Part shown: positions 32,184-40,806 of the stretch, piece by piece
How positions within the stretch are numbered: position 1 is the stretch's first letter
Layout: each line of letters starts with the position of its first letter
Source: Methylotenera_A sp031429035
GTDB taxonomy: Bacteria; Pseudomonadota; Gammaproteobacteria; Burkholderiales; Methylophilaceae
Direction of reading: 5' to 3'
Assembly (NCBI GenBank): GCA_031429035.1
Contig: JANOYU010000057.1
Location: 1 to 43,413 of the forward strand
Length of the DNA stretch: 43,413 bases
The notes under the pieces: model-generated
Told to the model about the DNA's origin: nothing
Seen by the model: the letters and a program-made list of their open reading frames with translations, nothing else
The model's database searches: none
Position numbers and translations under genes: made by a program

Positions 32184-34067
32184 CTAAATTTTTACTTGCG
32201 ACCCAAGTTCGACCACGCGATTCGGCGGCAATTTAAACTGGTTGGTAATGGTCTCGGCGCTGCGAAACAGGCCAATAAAGATTTTTTTGCGCCAAATCGC
32301 CATGCCCGATTTTTCACTGGCGATTAAAATTTCTTTGCCAATAAAAAACGAAGTATCCATTGCGTTAATATCTAAGCCGCGCACCGCGCACAAGGCCATG
32401 TCGCGCGGTAAATCGGGCTCATCTTTAAAGCCATATTTAATAGTCACGCGGTAAAACTCGTGCTGCATGGCCTCAACTGTCACGCGCTCTTCTAAATTGG
32501 TGTGTGGCACATCTAAAAATCTCACTGTTAAAACCACTACTTTTTCGTGCAAGACTTTATTGTGTTTTAGGTTGTGTAGCATGGCATGCGGCACGCCTAG
32601 CGGGTTGGGCGTCATAAAGACGGCGGTGCCAGGCACACGAGCAGGCGGGTGCGCGCCAATGGCTTCAATAAAGGGTTCTAACTCCATCGCTTCTGATTTT
32701 AAGCGCTTATACAGCAAATGTCGGCCGTTTTTCCAAGTTAGCATTAGCACAAAAATAATCGAACCAATAAGCAAGGGCACCCAGCCGCCATCGGGCACTT
32801 TAAGTAAGTTTGCACTAAAAAATGTGACGTCAATGACTAAAAATAAGGCGATGAGCGAATAGGTTTTTAGTGCGCTCCAGCGCCATATTTCTCTAAATAC
32901 AACCGCCGCCAATAAAGTAGTAATCACCATATCGCCCGTCACCGCAATGCCATAGGCTGCGGCTAATTTGCTAGAGCTACCAAAGCCAATTACCAGCACC
33001 ATGGTGGCTAACATTAGGCCCCAATTAACACGCGGCATGTAGACTTGACCTTGTTCACTTTCAGATGTGTGTTGTATGTGCATGCGTGGTAAATAACCTA
33101 GCTGCAGCGCTTGGCGCGATACTGAAAATGCGCCTGTAATCACCGCTTGGCTGGCAATAACAGTCGATAATGTGGCCAATAAAATAAGTGGAATTAGCGC
33201 CCATTCTGGTGCCAATAAATAGAATGGGTTTTTAATGGCGTCGGTGTTGTGCAGCAATAGCGCGCCTTGGCCGAAATAATTGAGCAACAAAGCAGGCAAC
33301 ACAAATATAAACCAAGCTAAGCGAATGGGGAAGCGCCCAAAATGACCCATATCGGCATATAAAGCTTCTGCACCTGTAACTGCCAGCACTACTGCGCCAA
33401 GTGCCACAAAGGCTATCCAAGGTTGTGAAGCAAAAAATTCAACTGCGTAAAATGGATTAAGCGCATGCAAAATGCTGGCATCGTGCATAATATTAATGGC
33501 GCCTAGCACACCAAGCGTAGCAAACCATAACAGCATCACTGGCCCAAAAAACTTGCCCACCACGGCAGTGCCTTTGCTTTGCGCCCAAAATAGCCCAAAT
33601 AAAACCACTAAGGTAATGGGCACAATAAATTGATGTAAATGTGGCGCGGCCACTTCAAGCCCTTCTACCGCAGATAGCACTGAAATAGCAGGCGTAATCA
33701 TGCCATCGGCATAAAACATGCAGGCACCTAAAATGCCCAGCAGCATAATGTTACGTTGTTTGCTTTTATTGCCTTCTTGATTGCGGCTGGCCAATGCTAG
33801 CAGCGCCATAATGCCGCCTTCGCCGCGGTTATCGGCACGCATAATAAACGCCACATATTTAACCGAAACGATGATTACCAGCGCCCAGGTTATAAGCGAC
33901 AAAATACCATAAACATTGGCAGGGTTTAATGTTAGCGGATGATGGCCTTCGGTAAATACCAGCTTCATGGTGTAAAGCGGGCTAGTGCCAATATCACCAA
34001 ATACCACGCCCAGTGCGGCTAAAGACATGGTGGCTAGGCTGGCTTTATGAGGGTTATTATTATCCAT
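32184..34067 (-). CDS. kup: Kup potassium uptake protein
   Basis: 627 aa K+/H+ symporter with about 12 membrane helices and a cytosolic C-terminal domain. The N-terminal signature LAALGVVFGDIGTSPLYTMK is diagnostic, with ALYADMGHFGRFPIRLAW, YFGQGALLL, YFPRMHIQHTSESEQGQVYMP-like segment and DVPHTNLEERV in the C-terminal domain. Full length. The intergenic region before terC carries A/T-rich sequence without a clear terminator. Confidence 0.97.
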   Translation of the reverse strand: MDNNNPHKASLATMSLAALGVVFGDIGTSPLYTMKLVFTEGHHPLTLNPANVYGILSLITWALVIIVSVKYVAFIMRADNRGEGGIMALLALASRNQEGNKSKQRNIMLLGILGACMFYADGMITPAISVLSAVEGLEVAAPHLHQFIVPITLVVLFGLFWAQSKGTAVVGKFFGPVMLLWFATLGVLGAINIMHDASILHALNPFYAVEFFASQPWIAFVALGAVVLAVTGAEALYADMGHFGRFPIRLAWFIFVLPALLLNYFGQGALLLHNTDAIKNPFYLLAPEWALIPLILLATLSTVIASQAVITGAFSVSRQALQLGYLPRMHIQHTSESEQGQVYMPRVNWGLMLATMVLVIGFGSSSKLAAAYGIAVTGDMVITTLLAAVVFREIWRWSALKTYSLIALFLVIDVTFFSANLLKVPDGGWVPLLIGSIIFVLMLTWKNGRHLLYKRLKSEAMELEPFIEAIGAHPPARVPGTAVFMTPNPLGVPHAMLHNLKHNKVLHEKVVVLTVRFLDVPHTNLEERVTVEAMQHEFYRVTIKYGFKDEPDLPRDMALCAVRGLDINAMDTSFFIGKEILIASEKSGMAIWRKKIFIGLFRSAETITNQFKLPPNRVVELGSQVKI

Positions 34068-34175
34068 GGGTATGTGTGTTGAAGCGATTTAGCATTATCA
34101 GCCAATTAAATGTGCAAACCAAATAGTTTTTTATTTTTTTAACATAATTTAATTATTTAGCTTAACTTTATACGA

Positions 34176-35162
34176 CTAAGTTTGCGTTTTTTGGTTGCGT
34201 GTAGAGGCCAGACTTAACAAAATGCTAGTACCAAGCACAGCAATCACTACGCCAAGCGATACAGCCACTGGTATTTTAAACCAATCTACAATGAGCATTT
34301 TTACGCCGACAAATATTAGTACCACAGCCAAGCCATATTTTAGCAGGTGAAAGCGTTGCGTCATATCGGCCAGTAAAAAGTACAAGGCACGCAGGCCTAA
34401 AATAGCAAAAATATTAGAGGTAAACACAATAAACGGGTCACTTGTAATGGCAAAAATAGCAGGAATACTATCCAGCGCAAAAATCACGTCTGAAAACTCA
34501 ATTAGCACCAGCACTAAAAACATTGGCGTAAACCAGCGAACACCTTTGATACTTACCCAAAATTTGTCACCGTGATAATCTTCAGTAATGCGCATGTGTT
34601 TTTTAAGCCATTTTAATAATGGGTTGTTGGCTAAATTAGGCTCGTGATCGGCAAAAATTAGCATTTTTATGCCAGTAATAAGTAGAAACGCGCCAAATAA
34701 ATATAATACCCAATGAAACTGTGCAATGAGCCAAGCACCCAGCAATATCATTAATGCGCGCAATACAATGGCGCCCAATACACCATACAACAACACACGT
34801 TTTTGAAACTCAATGGGCACTGCAAAATAGCTAAAAATCATCACAAACACAAAAATATTATCCATCGCCAGCGTTTTTTCTAGCAAGTAGCCGGTTAAAT
34901 ATTCCATGGTTTTAGTATCGGCAACCGCTCGGCCTGCCGTGTGATCTAACCAGCCCCATAGTGCACCACCAAAAAGCAATGCCATTACAAACCAAATCAG
35001 CGACCAAATTAGCGCTTCACGCGTGCTTACTTTTTGCGCGCCATGCCGACCAAGTAAAAATAGATCGACTGCCAACATGGCGATGACAAATATGCCAAAG
35101 CCTGCCCACATCCACCACGTAGCAATTGATTGTAATCCGCCCACTGTTTGTAATTCATTCAT
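34176..35162 (-). CDS. TerC family membrane protein (Alx-like)
   Basis: 328 aa membrane protein of the TerC family, about eight to nine helices. Characteristic segments are GWLDHTAGRAVADTKTMEYLTGYLLEKTLAMDNIFVFVMIF, KFWVSIKGVRWFTPMFLVLVLIEFSDVIFALDSIPAIFAIT and NIFAILGLRALYFLLADM. The closest group is Alx/TerC, implicated in manganese or metal homeostasis. No Mn riboswitch leader is visible: only 33 bp separates it from the upstream AI-2E-family gene. Substrate uncertain. Confidence 0.9.
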   Translation of the reverse strand: MNELQTVGGLQSIATWWMWAGFGIFVIAMLAVDLFLLGRHGAQKVSTREALIWSLIWFVMALLFGGALWGWLDHTAGRAVADTKTMEYLTGYLLEKTLAMDNIFVFVMIFSYFAVPIEFQKRVLLYGVLGAIVLRALMILLGAWLIAQFHWVLYLFGAFLLITGIKMLIFADHEPNLANNPLLKWLKKHMRITEDYHGDKFWVSIKGVRWFTPMFLVLVLIEFSDVIFALDSIPAIFAITSDPFIVFTSNIFAILGLRALYFLLADMTQRFHLLKYGLAVVLIFVGVKMLIVDWFKIPVAVSLGVVIAVLGTSILLSLASTRNQKTQT

Positions 35163-35195
35163 ATTGTTCTTTCTACTTTTAGTTTACACATCGCT

Positions 35196-36338
35196 TTAGG
35201 TTTCATCTGGTGCATTTGCTAATACAGATAGTGTATTCTCTTGACTATTTTCTAATATGCTTTCTTGTAAATGCGCTGTCCATTCGCGCCATACCGCCCA
35301 CGCCACAGTCAGTACAATAGGCCCTAAAAATAGCCCTACCAAACCAAAGGCTAACAAGCCACCCAGCACACCAAATAACACCAGCAAAAACGGAACTGCA
35401 CTTACACTGCTAATAAATATAGGCCGTAACACATTATCTAGCTGGCTAACTACTAACGCACCCCACAGCCACACGCCTATGGCGGCACTGGTATCACCTT
35501 GCATCATTAACCACAAACCAGCACTGCCCCATGCCAGCGGTGTGCAAAATGGAATTAGCGCTAACATGGCTGTAACGATGCCAAAAATAACTGGTGATGA
35601 TAGCCCTGCAACCCAGTATCCAAGCCCTGCTACAAAGCCTTGAATAAATGCTGTTAACAGTACGCCGTATACCACCGCGCGCGTAGTAGTGCCTGCGGCA
35701 TGTAAATAATCGTGTGCTTGAGGCCCAATAAATCGTGCTAATACATGTTTAATTTGCTGCATGATGCGTGCGCCATCACGGTAAAAGAAAAATAAAATAA
35801 TTACCACAAACAGCATTTTGACTAGGTTTTTGCCAACGCCACCTGCCAGCGCGGTGATGTCACTAACATGCGCGCCAAGCCAAGTCTTAATGGCTGTTGA
35901 TACGCCCTCAGGTTGCGTCATTAAAGCGGTATGTTGCGCCAACCAATTATTTAGCGAACTATTTAACCATTCGCCCAGCCAAGGTAAATTTTTAATGAAA
36001 GCAGGTATTTGCAGTGGTTCTGCCAAAAAAGCTTGTAATGCAGGATAGGCGCTTGTGAGCTCTTGTTGCGCAAGCCAAGCCAGCCAAATTATTGGCAGAA
36101 ACAGTGTCACTGCCGCTAAAAAAGTGCTGATACTTGCGGCAAGCGTATCGCGGTTATTGCACCATACTCTTATGCGGGCAGCAGCAGGCCAAGACGCAAA
36201 GCATAAAATACTCGCCCAAATTAATGGCACAATAAAAGGCGTAATTACAATAAAAGCTAGTATTAATAAGCCTGCCAGCGCTAGCCACGGTACTAGATTT
36301 TTAGTGAGTAGGTTTTTAGTTAATAGACTTTTATTCAA
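35196..36338 (-). CDS. AI-2E family transporter (PerM/YdiK-like)
   Basis: 380 aa membrane permease of the PF01594 type, about eight helices. Segments ITPFIVPLIWASILCFASWPAAARI at the start, YRDGARIMQQIKHVLARFIG and TAMLALIPFCTPLAWGSAGLW later, and FLLVLFGVLGGLLAFGLVGLFLGPIVLTV are typical. The physiological substrate is unknown; the AI-2 name is historical. The first residues repeat LLTKN twice (a 5-residue tandem duplication). Cotranscription with terC is likely given the short gap. Confidence 0.88.
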   Translation of the reverse strand: MNKSLLTKNLLTKNLVPWLALAGLLILAFIVITPFIVPLIWASILCFASWPAAARIRVWCNNRDTLAASISTFLAAVTLFLPIIWLAWLAQQELTSAYPALQAFLAEPLQIPAFIKNLPWLGEWLNSSLNNWLAQHTALMTQPEGVSTAIKTWLGAHVSDITALAGGVGKNLVKMLFVVIILFFFYRDGARIMQQIKHVLARFIGPQAHDYLHAAGTTTRAVVYGVLLTAFIQGFVAGLGYWVAGLSSPVIFGIVTAMLALIPFCTPLAWGSAGLWLMMQGDTSAAIGVWLWGALVVSQLDNVLRPIFISSVSAVPFLLVLFGVLGGLLAFGLVGLFLGPIVLTVAWAVWREWTAHLQESILENSQENTLSVLANAPDET

Positions 36339-36386
36339 TCGTTTTGTGCTCCATTAATTTTAGCTTTTTATTTTTTAAATGTAACT

Positions 36387-36971
36387 TTATTTGTCTTTAA
36401 ATTTTAGTGATTGGCTGCCAGCTGCAATTCTGTCCATCAATGCAAACATTACGCCAGATAGCACCAACGTTAAATGTATGCCAACCAGCCAAGCCAGCTG
36501 CTGATTACCGTTGGGCTCTGCTAATATTTGCTTTACGTTGATAAAATATTTCAGCAGCTCAATACCAGAAATAGCCACAATGGAGCCGATTAACTTCAGT
36601 TTTAAATCAGAAAATCCAACGTGTCCCATCCAATCTGGTCTGTCTTCATTATCGCCAGTATCAATTTTAGAGACAAAGTTTTCGTAGCCAGCAAAAATAA
36701 TAATCAGCAACAAATTGGCGACCAAAGTAATATCAACCAGCGTTAAGATACCCAGTAAAGCGGCACTGCCATCGCCACCAAACACAATAGGCAGTAGTGT
36801 CATAAATGCTTTGGCAAATTTAACTAGTAACAAAGCCACTGCTGCCACCAAGCCAATATAAAAAGGCACTAGCAGCCAGCGGCTGCTAAACATAAAGTGT
36901 TCTAACGCCAGCTCTATACGCTTTGCAGGTTTTAATGGTTTTGAGTGTTTTGTTTGTGTTGAATCTGTCAT
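36387..36971 (-). CDS. YqhA/UPF0114 family membrane protein
   Basis: 194 aa protein with three to four membrane helices. The segment FMFSSRWLLVPFYIGLVAAVALL, then LLIIIFAGYENFVSKID, DWMGHVGFSDLKLKLIGSIVAISGIELLKYFI and HLTLVLSGVMFALMDRI are typical of the YqhA family. Function unknown. It is preceded by the hibernation factor gene 25 bp away and followed by the AI-2E-family permease. Confidence 0.9.
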   Translation of the reverse strand: MTDSTQTKHSKPLKPAKRIELALEHFMFSSRWLLVPFYIGLVAAVALLLVKFAKAFMTLLPIVFGGDGSAALLGILTLVDITLVANLLLIIIFAGYENFVSKIDTGDNEDRPDWMGHVGFSDLKLKLIGSIVAISGIELLKYFINVKQILAEPNGNQQLAWLVGIHLTLVLSGVMFALMDRIAAGSQSLKFKDK

Positions 36972-36996
36972 TTATGTTTTATATTTGCGATAATAT

Positions 36997-37335
36997 TTAT
37001 TGTGGGGTTGCAGGCGGCATTTCGTGTGCATGTTGCTTGATACGTGCTAAGCGTCTGCCTAGCGTGCGCATGCAGCGGTCACTGGCACGGTCAATAGCAA
37101 AGTACAAATCTGCTTCAATATCTTCAATCACAATATTATTTTGGCCTGCTAATTTAAGCTCTATTTGGCAGCGTTTATCAATACCGCCACGTGGGCCATT
37201 AATATCTGCCAGCCAAATCTGTACGCGCGTAATATAGTTATCCTTGCGGTCAAGCGCAAATTGCATACGTGTGGTGGTGTAGTCTTTAAGCGCTTCTGTT
37301 AGCGAAAATCCACTGGTTTGAATATCTATTTGCAT
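36997..37335 (-). CDS. hpf: ribosome hibernation-promoting factor/RaiA family
   Basis: 112 aa HPF/YfiA family protein that binds 30S subunits in stationary phase and forms or stabilises inactive ribosomes. The fold is beta-alpha-beta-beta-beta-alpha: MQIDIQTSGFSLTEALKDYTTTRM, then VQIWLADINGPRGGIDKRCQIELKL, and IEDIEADLYFAIDRASDRCMRTLGRRLARI. Short C-terminus without the long-HPF domain. Cotranscription with yqhA is likely. Confidence 0.9.
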   Translation of the reverse strand: MQIDIQTSGFSLTEALKDYTTTRMQFALDRKDNYITRVQIWLADINGPRGGIDKRCQIELKLAGQNNIVIEDIEADLYFAIDRASDRCMRTLGRRLARIKQHAHEMPPATPQ

Positions 37336-37364
37336 GAGTATCCCCTGATGATATTTAAAAATAA

Positions 37365-37391
37365 GCTGGGCGCATTGTGAGTACGCCCAGC
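37365..37391 (-). terminator. intrinsic terminator after the 109-aa gene
   Basis: Perfect 8-bp stem GCTGGGCG / CGCCCAGC (37365-37372 and 37384-37391) with an 11-nt loop. On the minus strand it is followed by TTATTTTTAAA, a good U-rich tail. It separates the 109-aa gene from hpf. Confidence 0.85.
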
Positions 37392-37412
37392 CAAGCTATT
37401 TATTTACCTAGC

Positions 37413-37742
37413 TTATTTGTAGTCAGTGGTAACGGCAGGTCTTTTTTCTGTGCTGGGCGTGGCAGCCGTGGCATCGTCAGTGGCCTTATCTACCGCTTTT
37501 TGATTCTTTTTAATCATATCGCCTTTGGGCGATTCAACAGAGTGCTTGCTTTGCGTGGTGGTTGCAGCGGGCCTTAAATCGTTGGCTGGCGCCGTTTTTT
37601 TGGCTGCATCCATTTCTTCTTGTGTCATTTTTTGCTGTTCGTCAATCATCTGATTTTTAGCATCGGCCAACACTGCCATAGGCGTTGCTAATAAAACAGC
37701 AGTTAAACCAAAATGTAATGCAATTAAACGTGGTAATTTCAT
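37413..37742 (-). CDS. small secreted low-complexity protein
   Basis: 109 aa with a signal peptide (LTAVLLATPMAVLA-DAKN) followed by a Lys/Asp/Thr/Pro/Gln-rich region without Cys and with little predicted order. Repeated PAATTT/SPKGD/KNQKAVDKA segments suggest an unfolded or structural periplasmic protein. No family recognised. It is transcribed away from nhaR with a 197-bp gap and is followed by its own terminator. Confidence 0.65.
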   Translation of the reverse strand: MKLPRLIALHFGLTAVLLATPMAVLADAKNQMIDEQQKMTQEEMDAAKKTAPANDLRPAATTTQSKHSVESPKGDMIKKNQKAVDKATDDATAATPSTEKRPAVTTDYK

Positions 37743-37888
37743 AATAAACTCCTAGTTATTTCAGTATTAATAAATTTAGTTTAAATCTACATACTTAACA
37801 TTAATGCGGTCTACAAATCATTTTTTGCTCCTTGGGCTACTGCAATAAGATTACATTACGCCAAAATAATACTTCCAACAAACAGTTT

Positions 37889-37923
37889 TATAATGAATAA
37901 TACATCTAATTATTGGATGTATT
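37889..37923 (+). promoter_or_regulatory. nhaR promoter region with palindrome over the start site
   Basis: A TATAAT at 37889-37894 would start transcription near 37901. An inverted repeat AATACATC...GATGTATT (37899-37906 and 37916-37923, 9-bp spacer) covers this position and lies 17 bp before the ATG. LysR-type regulators often bind such palindromes, so this may be an autoregulatory site of nhaR. Confidence 0.4.
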
Positions 37924-37939
37924 TATGCTAAGGAAAGTT

Positions 37940-38854
37940 ATGGAAAATTTAAACTATAAGCATTTACGTTATTTTTGGATGGTAGCAAAAACTGGCAGCA
38001 TAGTGCGCGCTAGCGAGCAGCTATATTGCTCGCCGCAATCAATTAGCGGCCAATTGGGCGAGCTAGAAAATAACCTTGGTGTGCAATTACTTAAAAAAGC
38101 TGGTCGCGGTTTAGTGCTAACCGATATGGGCAGACGAGTATTTAGCTATGCCGATGAAATATTTGCGTTAGGCAGTGAGCTGCTAGAGGCAACGCAGCAA
38201 CAAACTATCGTAAAAAGCGTACCATTTCGTATCGGCATTTCAGATTCTGTTGCTAAATCAATCGCTTATCGCATCATAGAACCAATATTATCGCTAGATG
38301 AACCCATTCGGCTGATTTGTCGCGAGGGTAAATTGGCCAGTTTATTATCCGAAATGTCGGTTAATCAGCTAGATTTAGTGATTGCAGATAGGCCAATGCC
38401 CGCCAAGATTAACGTGCGGGCGCACAATCATTTATTGGGTGAAAGCCATTTAGCTATTTTTGGCACGCAAGATCTAATCGATACTTACATCAAAAATAAG
38501 CAAAATGTAGCGTTTCCATTTAACCTAAATGGTGCGCCATTTTTACTGCCGGGCGAAGATTTTACTTTCCAACAAAAGCTAGTTGACTGGTTTGAGTCGA
38601 AAAAAATCTACCCGCGCATTGTGGGCGAATTTGATGATGGTGCGCTGCTAAAATCGTTTGGGCAAGCGGGAGCAGGCTTTTTTGCAGCATCGGCTGCCAT
38701 ATCAGATTATATTTGCCAGCAATATCAAGTGCAGCAAATTGGCATGATAAGTAAAGTCACCGAGCAGCTTTACGCCATTACCACCGAGCGGCGCTTAACC
38801 CACCCTGCGATTCTTGCCATTGTGGAGTCTACTTCAGTAATTTTTTCAACCTAA
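37940..38854 (+). CDS. nhaR: LysR-type regulator NhaR
   Basis: 304 aa LysR-family activator, NhaR type. NhaR induces the Na+/H+ antiporter gene nhaA in response to Na+. The N-terminal helix-turn-helix LNYKHLRYFWMVAKTGSIVRASEQLYCSPQSISGQLGELE is distinctive for NhaR, and the ligand-binding half follows. The ATG at 37940 is chosen because AAGGA lies six bases ahead; the longer TTG-initiated version from 37913 is not supported. No nhaA is in the window, so the target is unseen. Converges on xseA with a 3-bp gap. Confidence 0.93.
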   Translation: MENLNYKHLRYFWMVAKTGSIVRASEQLYCSPQSISGQLGELENNLGVQLLKKAGRGLVLTDMGRRVFSYADEIFALGSELLEATQQQTIVKSVPFRIGISDSVAKSIAYRIIEPILSLDEPIRLICREGKLASLLSEMSVNQLDLVIADRPMPAKINVRAHNHLLGESHLAIFGTQDLIDTYIKNKQNVAFPFNLNGAPFLLPGEDFTFQQKLVDWFESKKIYPRIVGEFDDGALLKSFGQAGAGFFAASAAISDYICQQYQVQQIGMISKVTEQLYAITTERRLTHPAILAIVESTSVIFST

Positions 38855-38857
38855 GCA

Positions 38858-40102
38858 TTACTTGTTAGCTTGATTGGCGCTAATTGTTGCATCAGCCTCA
38901 CCAATATGTAAGGTAATTTTTACAGTTTCGCCAACAGCTAATTGCTGACTGTTTTTCACCATTTCGCCACTACTATTTTGCACCATCGCGTAGCCGCGCG
39001 CCAAAACATTGTGCGGGTTAAGTTGCGCCAAGCTATTTTGCACATTCATTAAGCGCATATTTTTCATTTGTAGCTGCCGCTGCAAGCCAATATTCATGCG
39101 GTTTTGCAGTTGGCGCAATTGATTCGCTTTATTTTCTATTTGTTGTAAAGGCGAAATTAAACGCTTGCTTAAATAGTCGAGCCTTTGCGCGCTGCCCTGC
39201 AAGCCAATATCCATGAGCCTTCCAAGCCTGCTCCAAAGATGATGCAATTGTTTTTGCATGGCTTGCACATCTTGGCTAGCCAGTTCTGCAGCTGCGGTGG
39301 GCGTGGCGGCGCGTAAATCGGCCACAAAATCGCAAATGGTAAAATCAGTCTCGTGACCAACGCCAGAAATCGTCGGAATCGTGCATTCATCAATTGCACG
39401 CGCGACAATTTCCTCGTTAAATGAGAATAAGTCTTCCATGCTGCCACCGCCGCGACAGATAATCAGCGTATCCACTTCTTTACGCGCATTCGCACTATGA
39501 ATCGCCTTGGCAATCAACGCCGCCGAGCCTTTGCCTTGTACTGGCGTTGGGTAGATAATCACGTTTATAGCAGGGTTACGGCGTTTTAGTGCCGTCAACA
39601 CATCGCGCAAAGCTGCCGCATCTGGGCTGGTGACAATACCGATGGTTTTAGGGTGTTTTGGAATTGGTTTTTTAAATGCAGGGTCAAATAAACCTTCGTG
39701 TTCTAATTTAATTTTAAGTTTCTCAAACGCCTCAAATAGCGCGCCCAAACCCGCTTTTTGCACAAATTCTACGGTTAGCTGAAAATCTCCACGCGCTTCA
39801 TACAAGCCCACTGTGGCACGCGCTTCTATTTTGTCGCCTTCACGCGGCACAAAATCCACGTAAGTGTTGCGGCCTTTAAACATCACGCATTTCACCTGCG
39901 CGGTGGCATCTTTAAGCGAAAAATACCAATGGCCGCTGGCAGCGCGGGTAAAGTTAGAAACCTCGCCCGATACCCAAAATAGCGGAAAGCTCTGCTCCAA
40001 CACCTCGCGTGCGAGACGATTTAATTCCGTCACGCTCAGGATTTTTTGTGATGCGCCTAGATTTTTTTCTGATGAAGTAGTGTCATAATCAGTCATAGTC
40101 AT
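38858..40102 (-). CDS. xseA: exodeoxyribonuclease VII large subunit
   Basis: 414 aa large subunit of exonuclease VII, which degrades single-stranded DNA with XseB. The N-terminal OB-fold (ILSVTELNRLAREVLEQSFPLFWVSGEVSNF) and catalytic core (CRGGGSMEDLFSFNEEIVARAI, ISGVGHETDFTICDFVADLRAATPTAAAE) are intact, followed by the coiled-coil and C-terminal segment ARGYAMV. No xseB within view. The start MTMTDYD has two possible in-frame ATGs; the first is used. Confidence 0.96.
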   Translation of the reverse strand: MTMTDYDTTSSEKNLGASQKILSVTELNRLAREVLEQSFPLFWVSGEVSNFTRAASGHWYFSLKDATAQVKCVMFKGRNTYVDFVPREGDKIEARATVGLYEARGDFQLTVEFVQKAGLGALFEAFEKLKIKLEHEGLFDPAFKKPIPKHPKTIGIVTSPDAAALRDVLTALKRRNPAINVIIYPTPVQGKGSAALIAKAIHSANARKEVDTLIICRGGGSMEDLFSFNEEIVARAIDECTIPTISGVGHETDFTICDFVADLRAATPTAAAELASQDVQAMQKQLHHLWSRLGRLMDIGLQGSAQRLDYLSKRLISPLQQIENKANQLRQLQNRMNIGLQRQLQMKNMRLMNVQNSLAQLNPHNVLARGYAMVQNSSGEMVKNSQQLAVGETVKITLHIGEADATISANQANK

Positions 40103-40145
40103 AATTATCCATTACAATTTAAGTAATAGGTACAAAAAACCTCAA

Positions 40146-40257
40146 CCGTCATTCCCGCGCAGGCGGGAATCCAGTCGAGGTGGAATTTAACGCAATGGCC
40201 AATTGAAACAAAGCTAAGCATGTGGTTTGTCTGGATTCCCGCCTGCGCGGGAATGAC
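40146..40257. repeat. paired inverted dRS3-like repeat between xseA and dsbB
   Basis: Two palindromic units in opposite orientation (40146-40173 and 40232-40257) with a 58-bp spacer, both with ATTCCC-N8-GGGAAT. They lie in the shared upstream region of the divergent xseA and dsbB genes. Confidence 0.85.
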
Positions 40258-40295
40258 GATGTGGAAATTAAAATAAATTGTTAAAAGGTTTTAGC

Positions 40296-40805
40296 ATGTT
40301 AAAAAATTTATTAAGCGGCAAATCGGGCTATATTTTGGGCAGTATCGGCTGTTTTAGCACAGTCGCGCTGGCCTTGCTGATTCAAACCAAATACAACTTA
40401 GAGCCATGCCCGTTATGCATTACCCAGCGCATGTTTTTTATGGGCCTGGGCGTGCTGTTTTTAATTGGCGCCCTTGTAGATACTACAGGCCTAAAACCTG
40501 CCAGCTTGTTGCAAAAAATATTCGCTGGTTTACAAGTGCTTACCGCGCTGGGCGGTGCTGGCTGGGCAATTCGGCATTGGTATTTGCAAGCCAATAAAGA
40601 AAGCATGATTGCCGATTGCGGTGTAGGTTTTGATTATATGTTCGATAATTTTCCCTTAGAAAAAATGTTCAAGCTGATATTTAAAGGCACTGGCGATTGC
40701 GCGGCGATTGATTGGACATTTTTAGGTTTAACGCTGCCGCAACTTGCGCTGATTACGTTTGCAGGTTTTGGCATTTACGCCGTATATTTGCTGAAAAATA
40801 AATAA
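40296..40805 (+). CDS. dsbB: disulfide bond formation protein B
   Basis: 169 aa inner-membrane protein with four helices that reoxidises DsbA and passes electrons to quinone. First redox pair CPLC at 38-41, second pair Cys108 (ADCGVG) and Cys135 (GDCAAIDW), all in the periplasmic loops. ATG 40296 is chosen with AAAAGG at 40283-40288, seven bases ahead; a longer TTG start from 40278 is less likely. cysM follows at 1 bp. Confidence 0.95.
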   Translation: MLKNLLSGKSGYILGSIGCFSTVALALLIQTKYNLEPCPLCITQRMFFMGLGVLFLIGALVDTTGLKPASLLQKIFAGLQVLTALGGAGWAIRHWYLQANKESMIADCGVGFDYMFDNFPLEKMFKLIFKGTGDCAAIDWTFLGLTLPQLALITFAGFGIYAVYLLKNK

Positions 40806-40806
40806 G

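Noticed and set aside
37913..37939. Longer nhaR beginning with TTG
   Set aside because: The extra nine residues do not resemble NhaR, and the ATG at 37940 has AAGGA six bases upstream.
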